Assembly (NCBI GenBank): GCA_036346205.1
Contig: JARFJB010001603.1
Span: forward strand, 732,501 to 796,500
DNA: 64,000 nt
Direction of reading: 5' to 3'
DNA from: Vesta saturnalis
Taxonomy: Eukaryota; Arthropoda; Insecta; Coleoptera; Lampyridae
The notes under the pieces were generated by a model. That model saw nothing but the letters and a program-made list of their open reading frames with translations, was not told the DNA's origin and made no database searches. Each line of letters opens with the position of its first letter. Within the stretch, counting starts at the first letter, position 1. Both the position numbers and the translations under genes were made by a program. This document shows positions 22,501 through 30,334 of the stretch, piece by piece.

Positions 22501-24906
22501 ATATCTACCGTTCTACAAGGTGTTGCATATCGTATACCAGCAACCAACTTAAATATCTTAGATTGAACGCCCTGTATATATTTTAATATTCTTATTCTGT
22601 CATCAATTGCGTATCTGGTAATGTTTTGTTTTTTTTTAAATTAGGATCAATCGTTACAGAGTTATTCAAATTTTTAGGAAAAATACGACGTATGCAAACA
22701 CAATGAGCAAAATCTGCAGCGGCCATATGAATTATAAAAATTAATTATTAATTTATTAATAAAAATTAAAACTTAAATTCCGTTGTTTGCAACGGTGGTA
22801 CACTAACTTAGTACTTCTATTGGGCATAACAAAATTTTTGTAAATGAAACACCCTGTATTTTGTAAGTGATTCAGATAGAGAAATAAATTCCCTTTCGAT
22901 TTTATATTGGGTATCCTATACCTAACTTTTTAAATTATTGCAGTTATCGCTAGTAGTTGGAGGCGTTTGGTACACAATGTCCTTTATACATCCTCAAAAG
23001 AAAAAAATGTAGTACAGATAGGTCTGGAGACCTAGCAGATCAGTTCTATGGACCATCTCGTCCAATCCAGCGACCTAATATTTAAAAAATTTCGAACAGT
23101 CAGCCTCGAATGTCGAGGTGCACAATCATGTTGGTATCACAATCTAGGGACAACATTTTCAGGGACGTGTTCCAATAAATCGTTCAATTCATGTCTAATA
23201 AAGGGGAGATACATTTCACTATTAAGATGGTTCTCACAAAATTTTTGTTGGAGCAACTTGTGTCCCGAAAATTCCACTCCACACGTTTATTGGCCACTGA
23301 TGTTGATGATCAACTGCTCTCAGGAATTCGGGCTTATCGGTAGCGTAATGATGGAGACTTCGCTGATTAGGGAAGCCCCATCGCCTCATCGGTAAAAAGG
23401 GCACAGATCAGAAAATTTGGTTCGGCATTCAATTTATTATTAATCCACTCACAAAATTGGCTCCAGCTTTCTTAATCTTGCGGAAAAAGTTAGTAGTGTA
23501 TTTGGATACGGTAGGGATGGAATTTATTATTCAAACACATAGATTATATCAACACACTCTTCCCTTGAAAAATTCATTCTGATGCACAGAACAGTGAATT
23601 TATGCAGCACAGCACACAAATATTAATTTACTGCGAGTTAATATGACGGTCCTGTTAATCATAAAACTGTAATAATTTAAAACGTCTCAACTTTAGGTAT
23701 AGGAATCCTAATATAAAATCGAAAGAGAATTTATTTATTTATCTGAATCACTTAATAAATACAAGGTGTTCCATTTAAAAAGATTGAGTTATGCCCAATT
23801 GAAGTATTAAGTTATTGTACCACCGTAGCAAACACCCTGTACAACGGAATTTAACTTTTAATTTTTCGGATGCAGTAGATGATCTTTTCAGACGTTTGCA
23901 AAATATTTTTGATCAATCTGTCACAATGTGGCTGCAGATTTTATTCGTTGTGTGCATACGTCATATTTTACCTAAAAAGTTAAATAACTTTGTAACGGCT
24001 GACCTTACTTAAAAAAAACCATTATCAGCTAGGCAATTGATGACAGAATAAGAATATTTAAAAATATACAGGGTATTAAATTTAAAATATTTATGTTGTA
24101 ACAACCTCTAGAATTGTAGATACCTTTAAGTTACGGAGAAGAAGCTAATACACAACTTTCATATTTAAAGATTATCCCTATCTAAAATGGTTATGGAGCA
24201 ACATAAGAATTACACCCTGTATACAAAACGTCAAAGTAGAATTTTAAACAGGAAGTGGTTTTTTAATGGACAAATTGTAACGTAAATTCTTTAAGAAACT
24301 ATTTCTATTGGATGCAATCATTTATAAAAATGTTACTTTACCTTAGCGTGATTTCCAATGTAGTGTTTTACAGCACCTTGAGCACATGGAAAAGTTAATG
24401 CGCAATTTTGAAACGCTGCAATAACATTTATTACTTTCACGGTGATACATTAAATATGCTGAAGTACCTCTTACACTAAATGGGTTATTTCCATCAAGTG
24501 TTGGACTTCCTGCATCCTTCCAATAGTTATAACTCATTTGATAAGCACCACAAAAACCAGTACTGCAACCTCTTAGTTTATCACACTTTGTTGCTGCATA
24601 ACATAGGCAATATAAACATTTTTCATCTAAATTAGATACGTATATATCTAAAAACGAAAAATAGGTTTAATGTCTCATTTTTTATCTGTAACCTCTTTAG
24701 TCATAAGGTTAGTAATAATGATATTCTAGAATGACTAAGTTTTACTCATTGTTACCCATGATACAATAAAAACAATCACGATTGTTACCAATAAGTTGTA
24801 TGATAAAAGTCACCGGTATCTGTATAATGTGCAACATACCTTGCCCAAAAACATTTACACATAACTGAACAAAACACACAGTTGCAAACCAAATTAAAGC
24901 ACCCAT
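7874..24906 (-). CDS. i-type (destabilase-like) lysozyme, four exons
   Basis: Secreted invertebrate-type lysozyme homologue; the family hydrolyses peptidoglycan or isopeptide bonds. Exons, in order: 24,906-24,840, 24,647-24,468, 24,415-24,342 and 8,017-7,874, all joining in phase (465 nt, 154 residues). Residues 1-22 form a signal peptide (MGALIWFATVCFVQLCVNV...). The mature part has the CLYCLC motif (33-38), CGAYQMSYNYWKDAGSP (55-71), FQNCA (84-88), then DCNNDGVTNCDDYAM (108-122) and a terminal WRRYQEC. Length and Cys layout are normal for the family. The catalytic Glu expected at about residue 41 is Ala, so muramidase activity is doubtful. Donors GTATGT and GTAAAG and acceptors TTTTAG, TTGCAG and TGTAG are good. 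The exon-2 donor is uncertain: GTACTT gives a 52-bp intron, and GTGTAA is an in-phase alternative. A TATA-like TTAAATAC lies about 60 bases upstream of the ATG. Confidence 0.88.
9011..9170 (-). mobile_element. 160-bp MITE with a tRNA-like internal segment
   Basis: Inverted termini of about 25 bases (CAGAAAAAGAATTCCTTGAA at the left; the same with two changes at the right) are flanked by TA on both sides, as in a Tc1/mariner-type MITE. Read on the minus strand, the interior has a box-A-like TAGAATGGTTGG and a box-B-like GGATTCAAATCC (9,033-9,044). This resembles a pol III tRNA promoter. No full cloverleaf closes, so it is not called a tRNA. Confidence 0.55.
9560..9960 (-). pseudogene. Non-LTR reverse transcriptase fragment
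   Basis: Minus-strand reading gives FDGIYPEFI, then WLLKLLNEILKFGIILPEF, and after an internal loss FRKEIKNGCAFIDLTAASDT with LVYKLLKVLKCGK. These are RT domain segments: the pre-palm GxDGIxPEF block and the palm block around AFIDLTAAYDTV, whose Tyr is Ser here. Both ends and the YADD region are absent. Clade not assigned. It lies in the lysozyme intron. Confidence 0.65.
10308..10351 (+). repeat. tRNA-like fragment related to the 9.0-kb MITE
   Basis: CTAGCAAAGTACAGGTCGTA then GGTTCAAATCC (box-B-like, 10,330-10,340) and a 5-bp T-arm-like stem GTAGG/CCTAC. It matches the 9.0-kb MITE interior (CTAGCAAAGAACAGATCGTG...). There is no 5' acceptor partner, so it is a fragment of a tRNA-derived repeat and not a tRNA gene. 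Confidence 0.45.
10520..10560. repeat. (TA)n microsatellite
   Basis: About 20 uninterrupted TA units. Confidence 0.95.
10933..11568 (+). repeat. 304-bp tandem duplication within the left TIR
   Basis: GTAAATTCTAAACCACTT at 10,933 recurs as GTAAATTCTAAACCATTT at about 11,237. Both units run through TAGGTATTTTAAA, a CTAGTAAAAGTGCTA-like block and GAGCCGAATTGGAT. The units have diverged by point changes and small indels. The right TIR has only one unit. Confidence 0.65.
12189..13264 (+). pseudogene. DD41D-type transposase of copy b, broken
   Basis: Starts MPFTSGKAIDMIATYFVSFQ (N-terminal helix-turn-helix region), then REYETRYPDRHHHGRSIFPR. After at least two frameshifts come DFDHRINFCQWMLGMVREN, IVWTDEAIFNSDGGVNIHNM (first Asp), LNMRCGIIGGKINCPYF, DGCPAHF (second Asp), RWIGRGNLFRW and LYLWGRLKDIVF. 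The third Asp position is disrupted (DLTCLFYLWG). The C-terminus ends ECERKQFERLW. The order and motifs are those of the other copies here. It cannot be translated as one protein. Confidence 0.75.
14694..15872 (-). mobile_element. Deleted Tc1/mariner-like element, 1.18 kb
   Basis: The left terminus AGTATTTTCGCTATAGCTTT (from about 14,695) and the right terminus AAAGCTACAGCGAAAATACT (to about 15,870) are inverted copies. They continue inward as GTTGGTAAGCGATTAG versus CTAATTGCTCACCAAC, about 40 bases in all, with TATA on both sides. The interior keeps only the N-terminal part of a transposase. Confidence 0.7.
14942..15540 (-). pseudogene. N-terminal part of an EKENGGPL-type Tc1/mariner-like transposase
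   Basis: A first coding block reads VIKLLKYFEQEKENGGPLIS to SVQQ. A typical small intron follows (donor GTAAGT near 15,429, acceptor TTTTAG near 15,375). A second block begins RVSDALSVSLGTVRNIMKRY, continues with SLHTLKKFLDERHGYEVKQT and LLRICGFKYKKDDNRRALCE, and ends at FVCIDYNK, stop. EKENGGPL, the GTVRNI helix-turn-helix and the GFKYKK block are recognisable from a widespread arthropod family whose first catalytic motif is IDET; here the ORF stops just there. The remaining DDE domain is deleted. Confidence 0.65.
16027..18216 (+). mobile_element. Second pogo-like element, limits approximate
   Basis: Surrounds a pogo-type transposase remnant. The motif GTCC(A/G)AAATTAGG, or its complement, occurs at about 16,029 and 16,204 on the left and 18,105, 18,158 and 18,204 on the right. 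At 18,085-18,175 it lies in a roughly 55-bp tandem duplication. Such clustered subterminal motifs mark the two ends, but exact termini and target sites could not be fixed. Confidence 0.5.
16334..17780 (+). pseudogene. pogo-like (Tigger/Jerky-type) transposase remnant
   Basis: Blocks in order: KYNKYTADDMKAKTG, WASKKYGIPEATL (helix-turn-helix), AGVPTVLGKMVRWVNSGFPI with SKETLLFSV, DINQWLGEIGSYIDKNNLHN, then FLNPKSEKVLAEKGSKNV, KFNLTDLVTENVAGELAPP and FYPTNLFLD. A late KSAQSREITISSNVSTDAI block and DFVLVNLLGEKGT close it. The last resembles the short C-terminal domain found in many insect members. Numerous stops and frameshifts are present. This is not the same subfamily as the 1.1-kb copy. Confidence 0.7.
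18250..21490. other. Intronic sequence, nothing recognised
   Basis: AT-rich DNA with only short chance frames (e.g. 20,508-20,726 plus, 19,804-20,013 minus). I see no protein motif, RNA gene or tandem array. It lies within the long lysozyme intron. Confidence 0.4.
21500..22165 (-). pseudogene. mariner-type (DD34D-like) transposase remnant
   Basis: The N-terminal frame reads NNFRLQIVYEEASFAYPTVK, ELCRKFIKGKEGTKDASRPG and SIDINIARVDGLIRVNRRIS, then ISQSIDVSVRSVHSI. This is the paired helix-turn-helix region of mariner transposases. After a frameshift come HKSLCAMGSSSFV (the WVPR.LT region) and LSTVTGDETW with the first catalytic Asp. Downstream is SMQWTTTKK and a FFFDNK block. The remaining DDE part is missing and frameshifts are frequent. 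Confidence 0.7.
22452..24219 (-). mobile_element. 1.77-kb DD41D-type element with TIRs of about 500 bp (copy c)
   Basis: Left end CAGGGTGTAAAATTAGTGCG at 22,452 and right end ...AAGAATTACACCCTG at 24,219, both flanked by TA. The inverted similarity continues inward through TATTCTTATTCTGTCATCAA and its complement at about 24,030, and through the block facing GATTCAGATAGAGAAATAAA (about 22,870) at about 23,745, to about 22,940 and 23,690. Extra CCCTGTA ends occur inside the TIRs (about 22,571, 22,853, 23,832, 24,068). It lies just downstream of lysozyme exon 3. Confidence 0.75.
22930..23577 (-). pseudogene. DD41D-type transposase of copy c, broken
   Basis: Probable start at 23,577: MNFSREECVDIIYVFE, the N-terminal helix seen in related copies. 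A deletion then leads to FCEWINNKLNAEPNFLICAL, FTDEAMG (first Asp), DHQHQWPINVWSGIFGTQVA, YQHDCAPRHSRLTV (second Asp), RWIGRDGP, SARSPDL and CIKDIVYQTPPTTSDN. Stops and frameshifts are present throughout. The residues around the third Asp are unclear. Confidence 0.7.
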
Positions 24907-24962
24907 ACTACTACAAGCGATCGCTGTTAACTAATCTTGTTCATAATGTATTTCGTAATGAA

Positions 24963-24970
24963 GTATTTAA
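24963..24970 (-). promoter_or_regulatory. Possible TATA box of the lysozyme gene
   Basis: TTAAATAC on the minus strand, 57-64 bases upstream of the ATG at 24,906. Spacing would give a 5' UTR of about 30 bases. Weak match in AT-rich DNA. Confidence 0.25.
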
Positions 24971-25546
24971 GCAATAAATAACAAAAAAAGAATGAGAATT
25001 AAACCTTGAAGCGAAGAAACTGCCCATTACTTGTGTAATATGCCTTTTTCTTAATCCGGTTATATCAATGAGATTTGCATAAATCTTAATATGCCTTATG
25101 TTCAAGATCGTTAATTCCACACATACTAAATAGCTTACAGAGAATGCATTTAAGCAAATGCAAAATCATCACCAAAAAAATATAAACCCATCATTTGTTC
25201 CAAACAGAACCAGTTATATTAATTCAAACTTAGGTATGTTTAAAATCGACTCTAAATCAGTTATAGTTTATCAAGAAATTGCCGTCTGTGTACCTGTCTG
25301 ATTCAGTAATTATCTCAAACGCTATAGCTATATTGCATTACGCATATTCGTTAAAAATTTATAATGTTATTTCAATTTATTGCTATTTACAAAACAAAAA
25401 AAATTATCATATTTCATACCACTAGTGCATCCAAAATTGTCGATAGTCCGGGAAAAAGCGGTGTTGACTGGAAACTGCAGGAGTTGGTTGGATTTTCTGA
25501 TTAATTTTGATGCACGCGTGGTATTCGGTAGAATATTTCCAGAATA

Positions 25547-25548
<2 letters not shown>

Positions 25549-25617
<69 letters not shown>
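25549..25617. repeat. (TA)n microsatellite
   Basis: More than 30 TA units ending at the left border of DD41D copy d, which has inserted in or next to it. Confidence 0.95.
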
Positions 25618-25619
<2 letters not shown>

Positions 25620-26969
25620 CAGGGTATCCACAAACTCTTTTCACAATAGAAAACTGCAGATTCTAGACCTGATCTAACATCGGTTTAATTCAAATAAATG
25701 GTTTCCCTTTAAATGATAGCGTTCTGTACATTTATTTAGTGGAATATGCCTATTCGTATGGCGTGAATATGATTTTTTAATTGTACTCATAAGCGGTTCG
25801 TTTGGGCGGGAATTGGACATTGTTATTCATAAGTTTTTTGTTTTTCAAAATTTTGCAATTTTAACATAAAATTTAAAAAATTTCGATTTTTTCATAAAAG
25901 AACAATACTCTTGTCTGAAGTCGCTACGACGCCCCGTTTTCGAAACAAATGGATTTGAACTTTTCGTGTGTTAATAGTACTTTTATAAAATTAACTAACG
26001 AATTCATTTACAATTATGAAAGATGGCTATGGAAAATAAACAAAATAACAATTGCGTGAACGTCAAACTGCTCTCATGTCATAAATTAATTTTGCTTTAG
26101 AAAGTAAGAAATAAACTCGGGTAAAAATCGTTTTTAATACAAAAAAATTTTGCTGGCACAATTAATAATAAAAAATTCAAAATGGCAACTGAAAGCATGA
26201 AACACAAAACTAAATCTACAGAAGATGGTCCACATGACGACCATCCGTTTCTATGCACAAATTTATTCGTTTATGTAAAGATTGCCGAATTTTTGCAAAA
26301 TTTCCCCATTGTTCCTAAATTCGTCGCAGGCATACTAAATTCTTCCCCAAAGCTGATCGCGCGTTTCTATTGGTTAGAATTGGTAGAATATCCCTAAACA
26401 CAAAAATCGCAAGGATTTATATCTGGAGATCTTGCTGGCCAAGCAACCGGACCGCCTTTTCCGATCCATCGCTCTCGGTAATTGTTATCTGAAATATTAC
26501 GAACAGTTCAGGTACTAGTTAATTTTATAAAAGTATGATTAACACATGAAAAGTTCAAATCGATTTATTTCGAAAACGGCGAGTCGTAGATACTTCAGAG
26601 AAGAGTATAATTTTTTTATGAAAAAATTTTTTAAATTTTATGTTAAAATTGCGAAATTTTGAAAAACAAAAAACTTATGAATAACAATGTCCAATTCCCC
26701 GCCCAAACGAGCCGCTTATGAGTACAACTAAAAAATCATATTCACGCCATACGATTGGTTACATTCCACTAAATAAATGTACAGAACGCTATCATTTAAA
26801 GGGAAACCATTTTGAAGTTATTTGAATTAAACCGATGTCAGGGCGCCATCTTCCAATAGCTCCAGCTCTCTTAGGAAGTATTTTTGTATTAAAGTAATTT
26901 ACGTTAAATCGACGTAAAATCAGGTCTAGAATCTGCAGTTTTCTTTTGTGAAAAGAGTTTGTGGACATC

Positions 26970-26972
<3 letters not shown>
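25620..26972 (-). mobile_element. 1.35-kb internally deleted DD41D-type element with TIRs of about 400 bp (copy d)
   Basis: Left end CAGGGTATCCACAAACTCTT at 25,620 mirrors AAGAGTTTGTGGACATCCTG ending at 26,972, both flanked by TA within TA arrays. Inverted similarity runs to about 26,000 and 26,517. The right TIR has about 60 extra bases near 26,840-26,900. Only the end of a transposase gene remains between them. Confidence 0.8.
26216..26490 (-). pseudogene. C-terminal transposase fragment of copy d
   Basis: Reads ERWIGKGGPVAWPARSPDIN then PCDF (third catalytic Asp). After a frameshift comes AKIRQSLHKRINLCIETDGR and HVDHLL, stop at 26,216. This gives the normal C-terminal end of the family. 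The first two catalytic Asp residues are deleted, so the element is non-autonomous. Confidence 0.75.
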
Positions 26973-27039
<67 letters not shown>

Positions 27040-27130
27040 CGTTTGGCTACGCGGTATATGGATATACGTATAAATATATACCGGTATGTCCAATTTTTTT
27101 TACATTCAACGATGAGTTTGGCTACATTTT
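26973..27130. repeat. (TA)n followed by the GCGGTATATGG motif
   Basis: A TA array to about 27,035, then GCGCCGTTTGGCTACGCGGT, ATATGGATATACGTATAAAT and ATATACCGGTATGTCCAA. The same (TA)n-plus-motif unit recurs near 29,433, 33,800-33,960 (reverse) and 45,197-45,365. It includes a TATAAATA box and short inverted halves (GGTATAT/ATATACC). Confidence 0.65.
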
Positions 27131-27499
27131 TTTTCATTAGAATTCATGTTCCACTACATTTCCATAGGCGTACGTAGGGATACTTTCATATAAGAAAAAT
27201 TAAAATACATGTCCCAGGAGCAGTTTAACTACGCGGTGTAAAGAACCAGCGTCCTTTACGTATGCTTTTTAGAATAAATTATTTGCGGACCATCCTATAT
27301 CTAAAATTTCAAAAGTTTACGCGATATTGCACAACGAATAATTTATTAATCACCGCTGACGTGTATTTCTAAAAACCAGTAAGTTTTTGCACGTCAGAAC
27401 GATTTAAACCAATCAAATAACGGCATCCCCCGCACGGTAGCTGCGAAGCCGCACACAGATGCACCTTTATAAACCCGCGACGCGCGTGAAGGATGATGA

Positions 27500-28035
27500 A
27501 TCGAACTAGATTCAAGTCAAGCCGTTCCAGAAACCAGTAGCCGCCGCCGCACCGTTTGCTTCGTGTAAGCACCGACCTGCTAATCACCGCCAAGGAATCG
27601 AGGAATCGAAGTAGATTCAAGTCAAGCCGATATCCAGCCGCCACCGTACCGATTGCTTCGTGTAAGCACCGACCTGCTAATCACCGCCGATGAATCGAAG
27701 TAGATTCAAGTCAAGCCGATACCGAGAAGCCGCCGCACCGTTTGCTTCGTGTAAGCACCGACCTGCTAATCACAGCGAAGGAATCGAAGTAGATTTAAGT
27801 CAAGCCGATAGCCGCCGCCACCGTACCGATTGCTTCGTGTAAGCACTGACCTGCTAATTACTGTCGATGAATCGAAGTAGATTCAAGTCAAGCTGATACC
27901 GAGAAGCCGCCGCACCGTTTGCTTCGTGTAAGCACCGACCCGCTAATCACCGCCAAGGAATCGAAGTAGATTCAAGTCAAGCCGATATCCAGCCGCCGCC
28001 ACTGTACCGATTGCTTCGTGTAAACACCGACCTGT
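27500..28035. repeat. 89-bp GC-rich minisatellite with alternating A/B units
   Basis: The core TTCAAGTCAAGCCG recurs at about 27,511, 27,616, 27,704, 27,794 (one change), 27,882 and 27,971. Spacing is about 88-90 bases except the first interval (105). Each unit also has TTGCTTCGTGTAAGCACCGA and a CCTGCTAATCACCG-like block. Units alternate between an ATATCCAGCCGCC...ACCGATTG type and an ACCGAGAAGCCGCCG...ACCGTTTG type, giving a dimer of about 178 bases. Much richer in GC than its surroundings. Confidence 0.85.
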
Positions 28036-28219
28036 TGATTGCGACCGAGGAGTCCATCGCGACCGTATGATAACGCGCACCACGTCACGCCGGGCAACCT
28101 AACGTTTGTACTGCAATCAAAAGACACGTAAGTTGGTACATTATACAATCCAACCATACCTAGTAACACACTATCACACGTAAATAACGCCGGGCTGAGT
28201 CTCCAGGAGTTATAACCTT

Positions 28220-28334
28220 ACACTAACACCCAGAGTGCCACGCAGGGGTAACCCCCGACGTAACTCGCAAACACAAAGTACACTAACACCCAGAGTGTCA
28301 CGCAGGGGTAACCCCCGACGTAACTCGCAAACAC
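28220..28334. repeat. 60-bp tandem duplication
   Basis: ACACTAACACCCAGAGTG, then CACGCAGGGGTAACCCCCGA and CGTAACTCGCAAACAC, repeats at 28,220 and 28,280 with a single substitution across most of the unit. The internal GGGGTAACCCC is palindromic. Confidence 0.9.
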
Positions 28335-28339
28335 TTGAG

Positions 28340-29432
28340 GGTGAAGGTTTGTTACAGGGCTGTAAAGACCTACGACCTTTCTCTTAGTCCATCCGGTTAA
28401 GACAGGCCATCGCCTAAGTCTTCTGGGTATTACTGAGACCCCGCTCGAAACACATACATACAATACATACAGACAAACACAATAAAACCACACACAGTGC
28501 CTTTGATCGCAGGAGAGTACACCCGAAACCTGTTGCATAAATTCGTAGTCAATATAACCATCGCGAAACACCTAGTGTGAGATCGTTTGTAAATAAATTA
28601 GATAGTACGTAAATTCTCCAATATTTACTGATAGCTAAATAATATAACTACGACCTGGTGTATATTACGATTTACCTTAGTAAATTCATGTAGTATAGCA
28701 TTTTAATATCCAGTATTTCGTTCTCCTAATAAATTGTATATAAGTAGATTTAGTATAGAAGTCCGTAATTAATCCAGTTAGATAAATAAATAACAAAATC
28801 AAACCGGTTATAATTAAATAAAGACCGTCCAGAGATCTTGCATTTGCATACGCGGTTCTCGCGCGTGTATTACTTCCTGGGAGCGCGACATACCAGCTTC
28901 AGCGCTCCAGAGTTACTGAAGAATATATAATCATGCCATGCGCATAAGCCGAGAACGATATTGATTTTCTCCGTTCGAGTTCATTGCGCTGGCGCCTCCG
29001 ACCCAAAAACGGTATCGAGATCACTAGTTGCAAGTGCACCCGCTTCTGTAAATACAGGACCGTAATATGAATATTGCGTGCTAAATAAGGAGTAAGTTAA
29101 GATAATATACACATTTATATTTCCAGAAACGATTACGCACCTAGGAAGCCGCCCCCAGGAGAACGAGTCAGGAGCCGTCAAACCCCAGAAGAAAATACAT
29201 TTGTTGTGTTGTTCATTAATATATTAATTTGTAAAATTATTTAATATACGTTTTAAAACGCTTTAAGAGATTTATTTAAGGTGACAGTGTCGGCCCACTA
29301 GTTAATACGAACCACACCCCGTTTATAATAAATTATAAACACGATTGAGCAAAGCCGAGGCAAAATAAAACCGCGTTGGGTTACCAAACCAGAGGGCGCA
29401 TTACAAATTGCACCTAAACATAGGGCACATAT
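28340..29432. other. Non-coding, no gene seen
   Basis: Mixed GC content with only short chance frames. It may belong, with the minisatellite and the GCGGTATATGG motifs at 27.03 and 29.43 kb, to one larger repeat unit, but no coding domain supports that. Confidence 0.35.
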
Positions 29433-29510
29433 TACAGCGGTATATGGATATACCGTATAAATATATACCGATATAGTAAATTTCTTGTACATTTAACGTT
29501 AGATTTAACT
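29433..29510. repeat. GCGGTATATGG motif, direct copy of 27,051-27,130
   Basis: GCGGTATATGGATATACCGT, ATAAATATATACCGATATAG and, downstream, ACTACATTTTTT match the unit at 27.05 kb in the same orientation at roughly 80% by eye. The two copies are about 2.4 kb apart. Confidence 0.6.
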
Positions 29511-29769
29511 ACATTTTTTGCCCAAGACGAGGATGATTATACCAAATACACAGACTACTTGCAAGTTTTGACCTTAATTAACCTATTTAAATAGTATGTG
29601 TTTGTACCACAGATCAATTAAAAGGGTATCACTCGCCTCTAAATCATAATTGTTGTAGACTACCTAATTCCTGTGCGAAAACCGTGTAGGACAATAATAG
29701 GAGGAGCGTCAGTATTTTTCATGCATGTGGACTGATCATTTGCATCAACGAAATTGTAAGTATCATCTA

Positions 29770-30334
29770 CAGTGGCCGGCGTGTAAGAAGACGAGGAGCC
29801 GGCGCATCGCGAAGAACTACGGCGGTTGCCGATTATAATAAAAATACTAAGCAGTGGCGTATCACATTTGTATGTTTAATTATATGTATATTGGAAGAAT
29901 GCGTATGAAGATGAATAATTCCAATATTTCCATTGGTGACGCGTTTTTTTTAACATTTGGTTTTTAATGTTTGCATAATAGGCATCTATCCCTGAAAGTA
30001 TGTAGGCATCTCTCCCATTTGTCTAATAGGCAATTTTGAATGTATTTTTTATTTAGACAATATTATTTTAGTAATAGGTATCAATTATGTGTAATGTAAT
30101 AACATATTGATTTTATTAATTTAATTATAGTATTACTTCCAGTATAGCTTTTAATTATAATAAATTGCGTATTTACATAAAATATGGTTCTTTGAATTGC
30201 TTTTAATATACCATTAAAATATACATTATGCACCATGTGACGCCTCTGAGGTAAACGAACGCGGGAATTTGAACAACATCATAAAGTCGTCTTTCGCGCA
30301 TAGGCGGGCTCGTCTTCTTACACGCCGGCCACTG
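29770..30334. mobile_element. 565-bp MITE with 26-bp perfect TIRs
   Basis: The left terminus starts CAGTGGCCGGCGTGTAAGAA then GACGAG. The right terminus is its exact inverted copy, ending at 30,334. TA flanks both ends, the target-site pattern of Tc1/mariner-type elements. There is no coding potential inside; the central part is AT-rich. Confidence 0.85.

Larger units (their letters stand above)
8018..24341 (-). other. 16.3-kb last intron of the lysozyme gene
   Basis: Bounded by donor GTAAAG (24,341-24,336) and an acceptor ending TGTAG (8,018 side). The exons on both sides are phase 0 and join the expected ...NHAK and DCNNDG segments of the family. It contains transposon remnants on both strands, listed separately. 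A 92-codon hydrophobic frame at 8,212-8,490 (minus) is probably chance. The neighbouring introns are only about 52 and 192 bases. Confidence 0.8.

Noticed and set aside
23048..23395. 115-codon plus-strand frame
   Set aside because: It is the antisense shadow of the minus-strand DD41D transposase remnant of copy c.
25367..25633. Frames rich in IYIYIY here and at 26.9, 33.7, 45.2 and 50.4 kb
   Set aside because: They are translations of (TA)n arrays.
27500..28035. CRISPR array
   Set aside because: Units are contiguous tandem repeats of 89 bases without unique spacers, in a eukaryotic context.
27369..28571. Open frames through the GC-rich minisatellite and the 60-bp duplication
   Set aside because: They follow the repeat period and have no protein family character.
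27036..29510. LTR retrotransposon bounded by the two GCGGTATATGG copies
   Set aside because: The direct copies are short, about 80% similar, and no gag or pol sequence lies between them.
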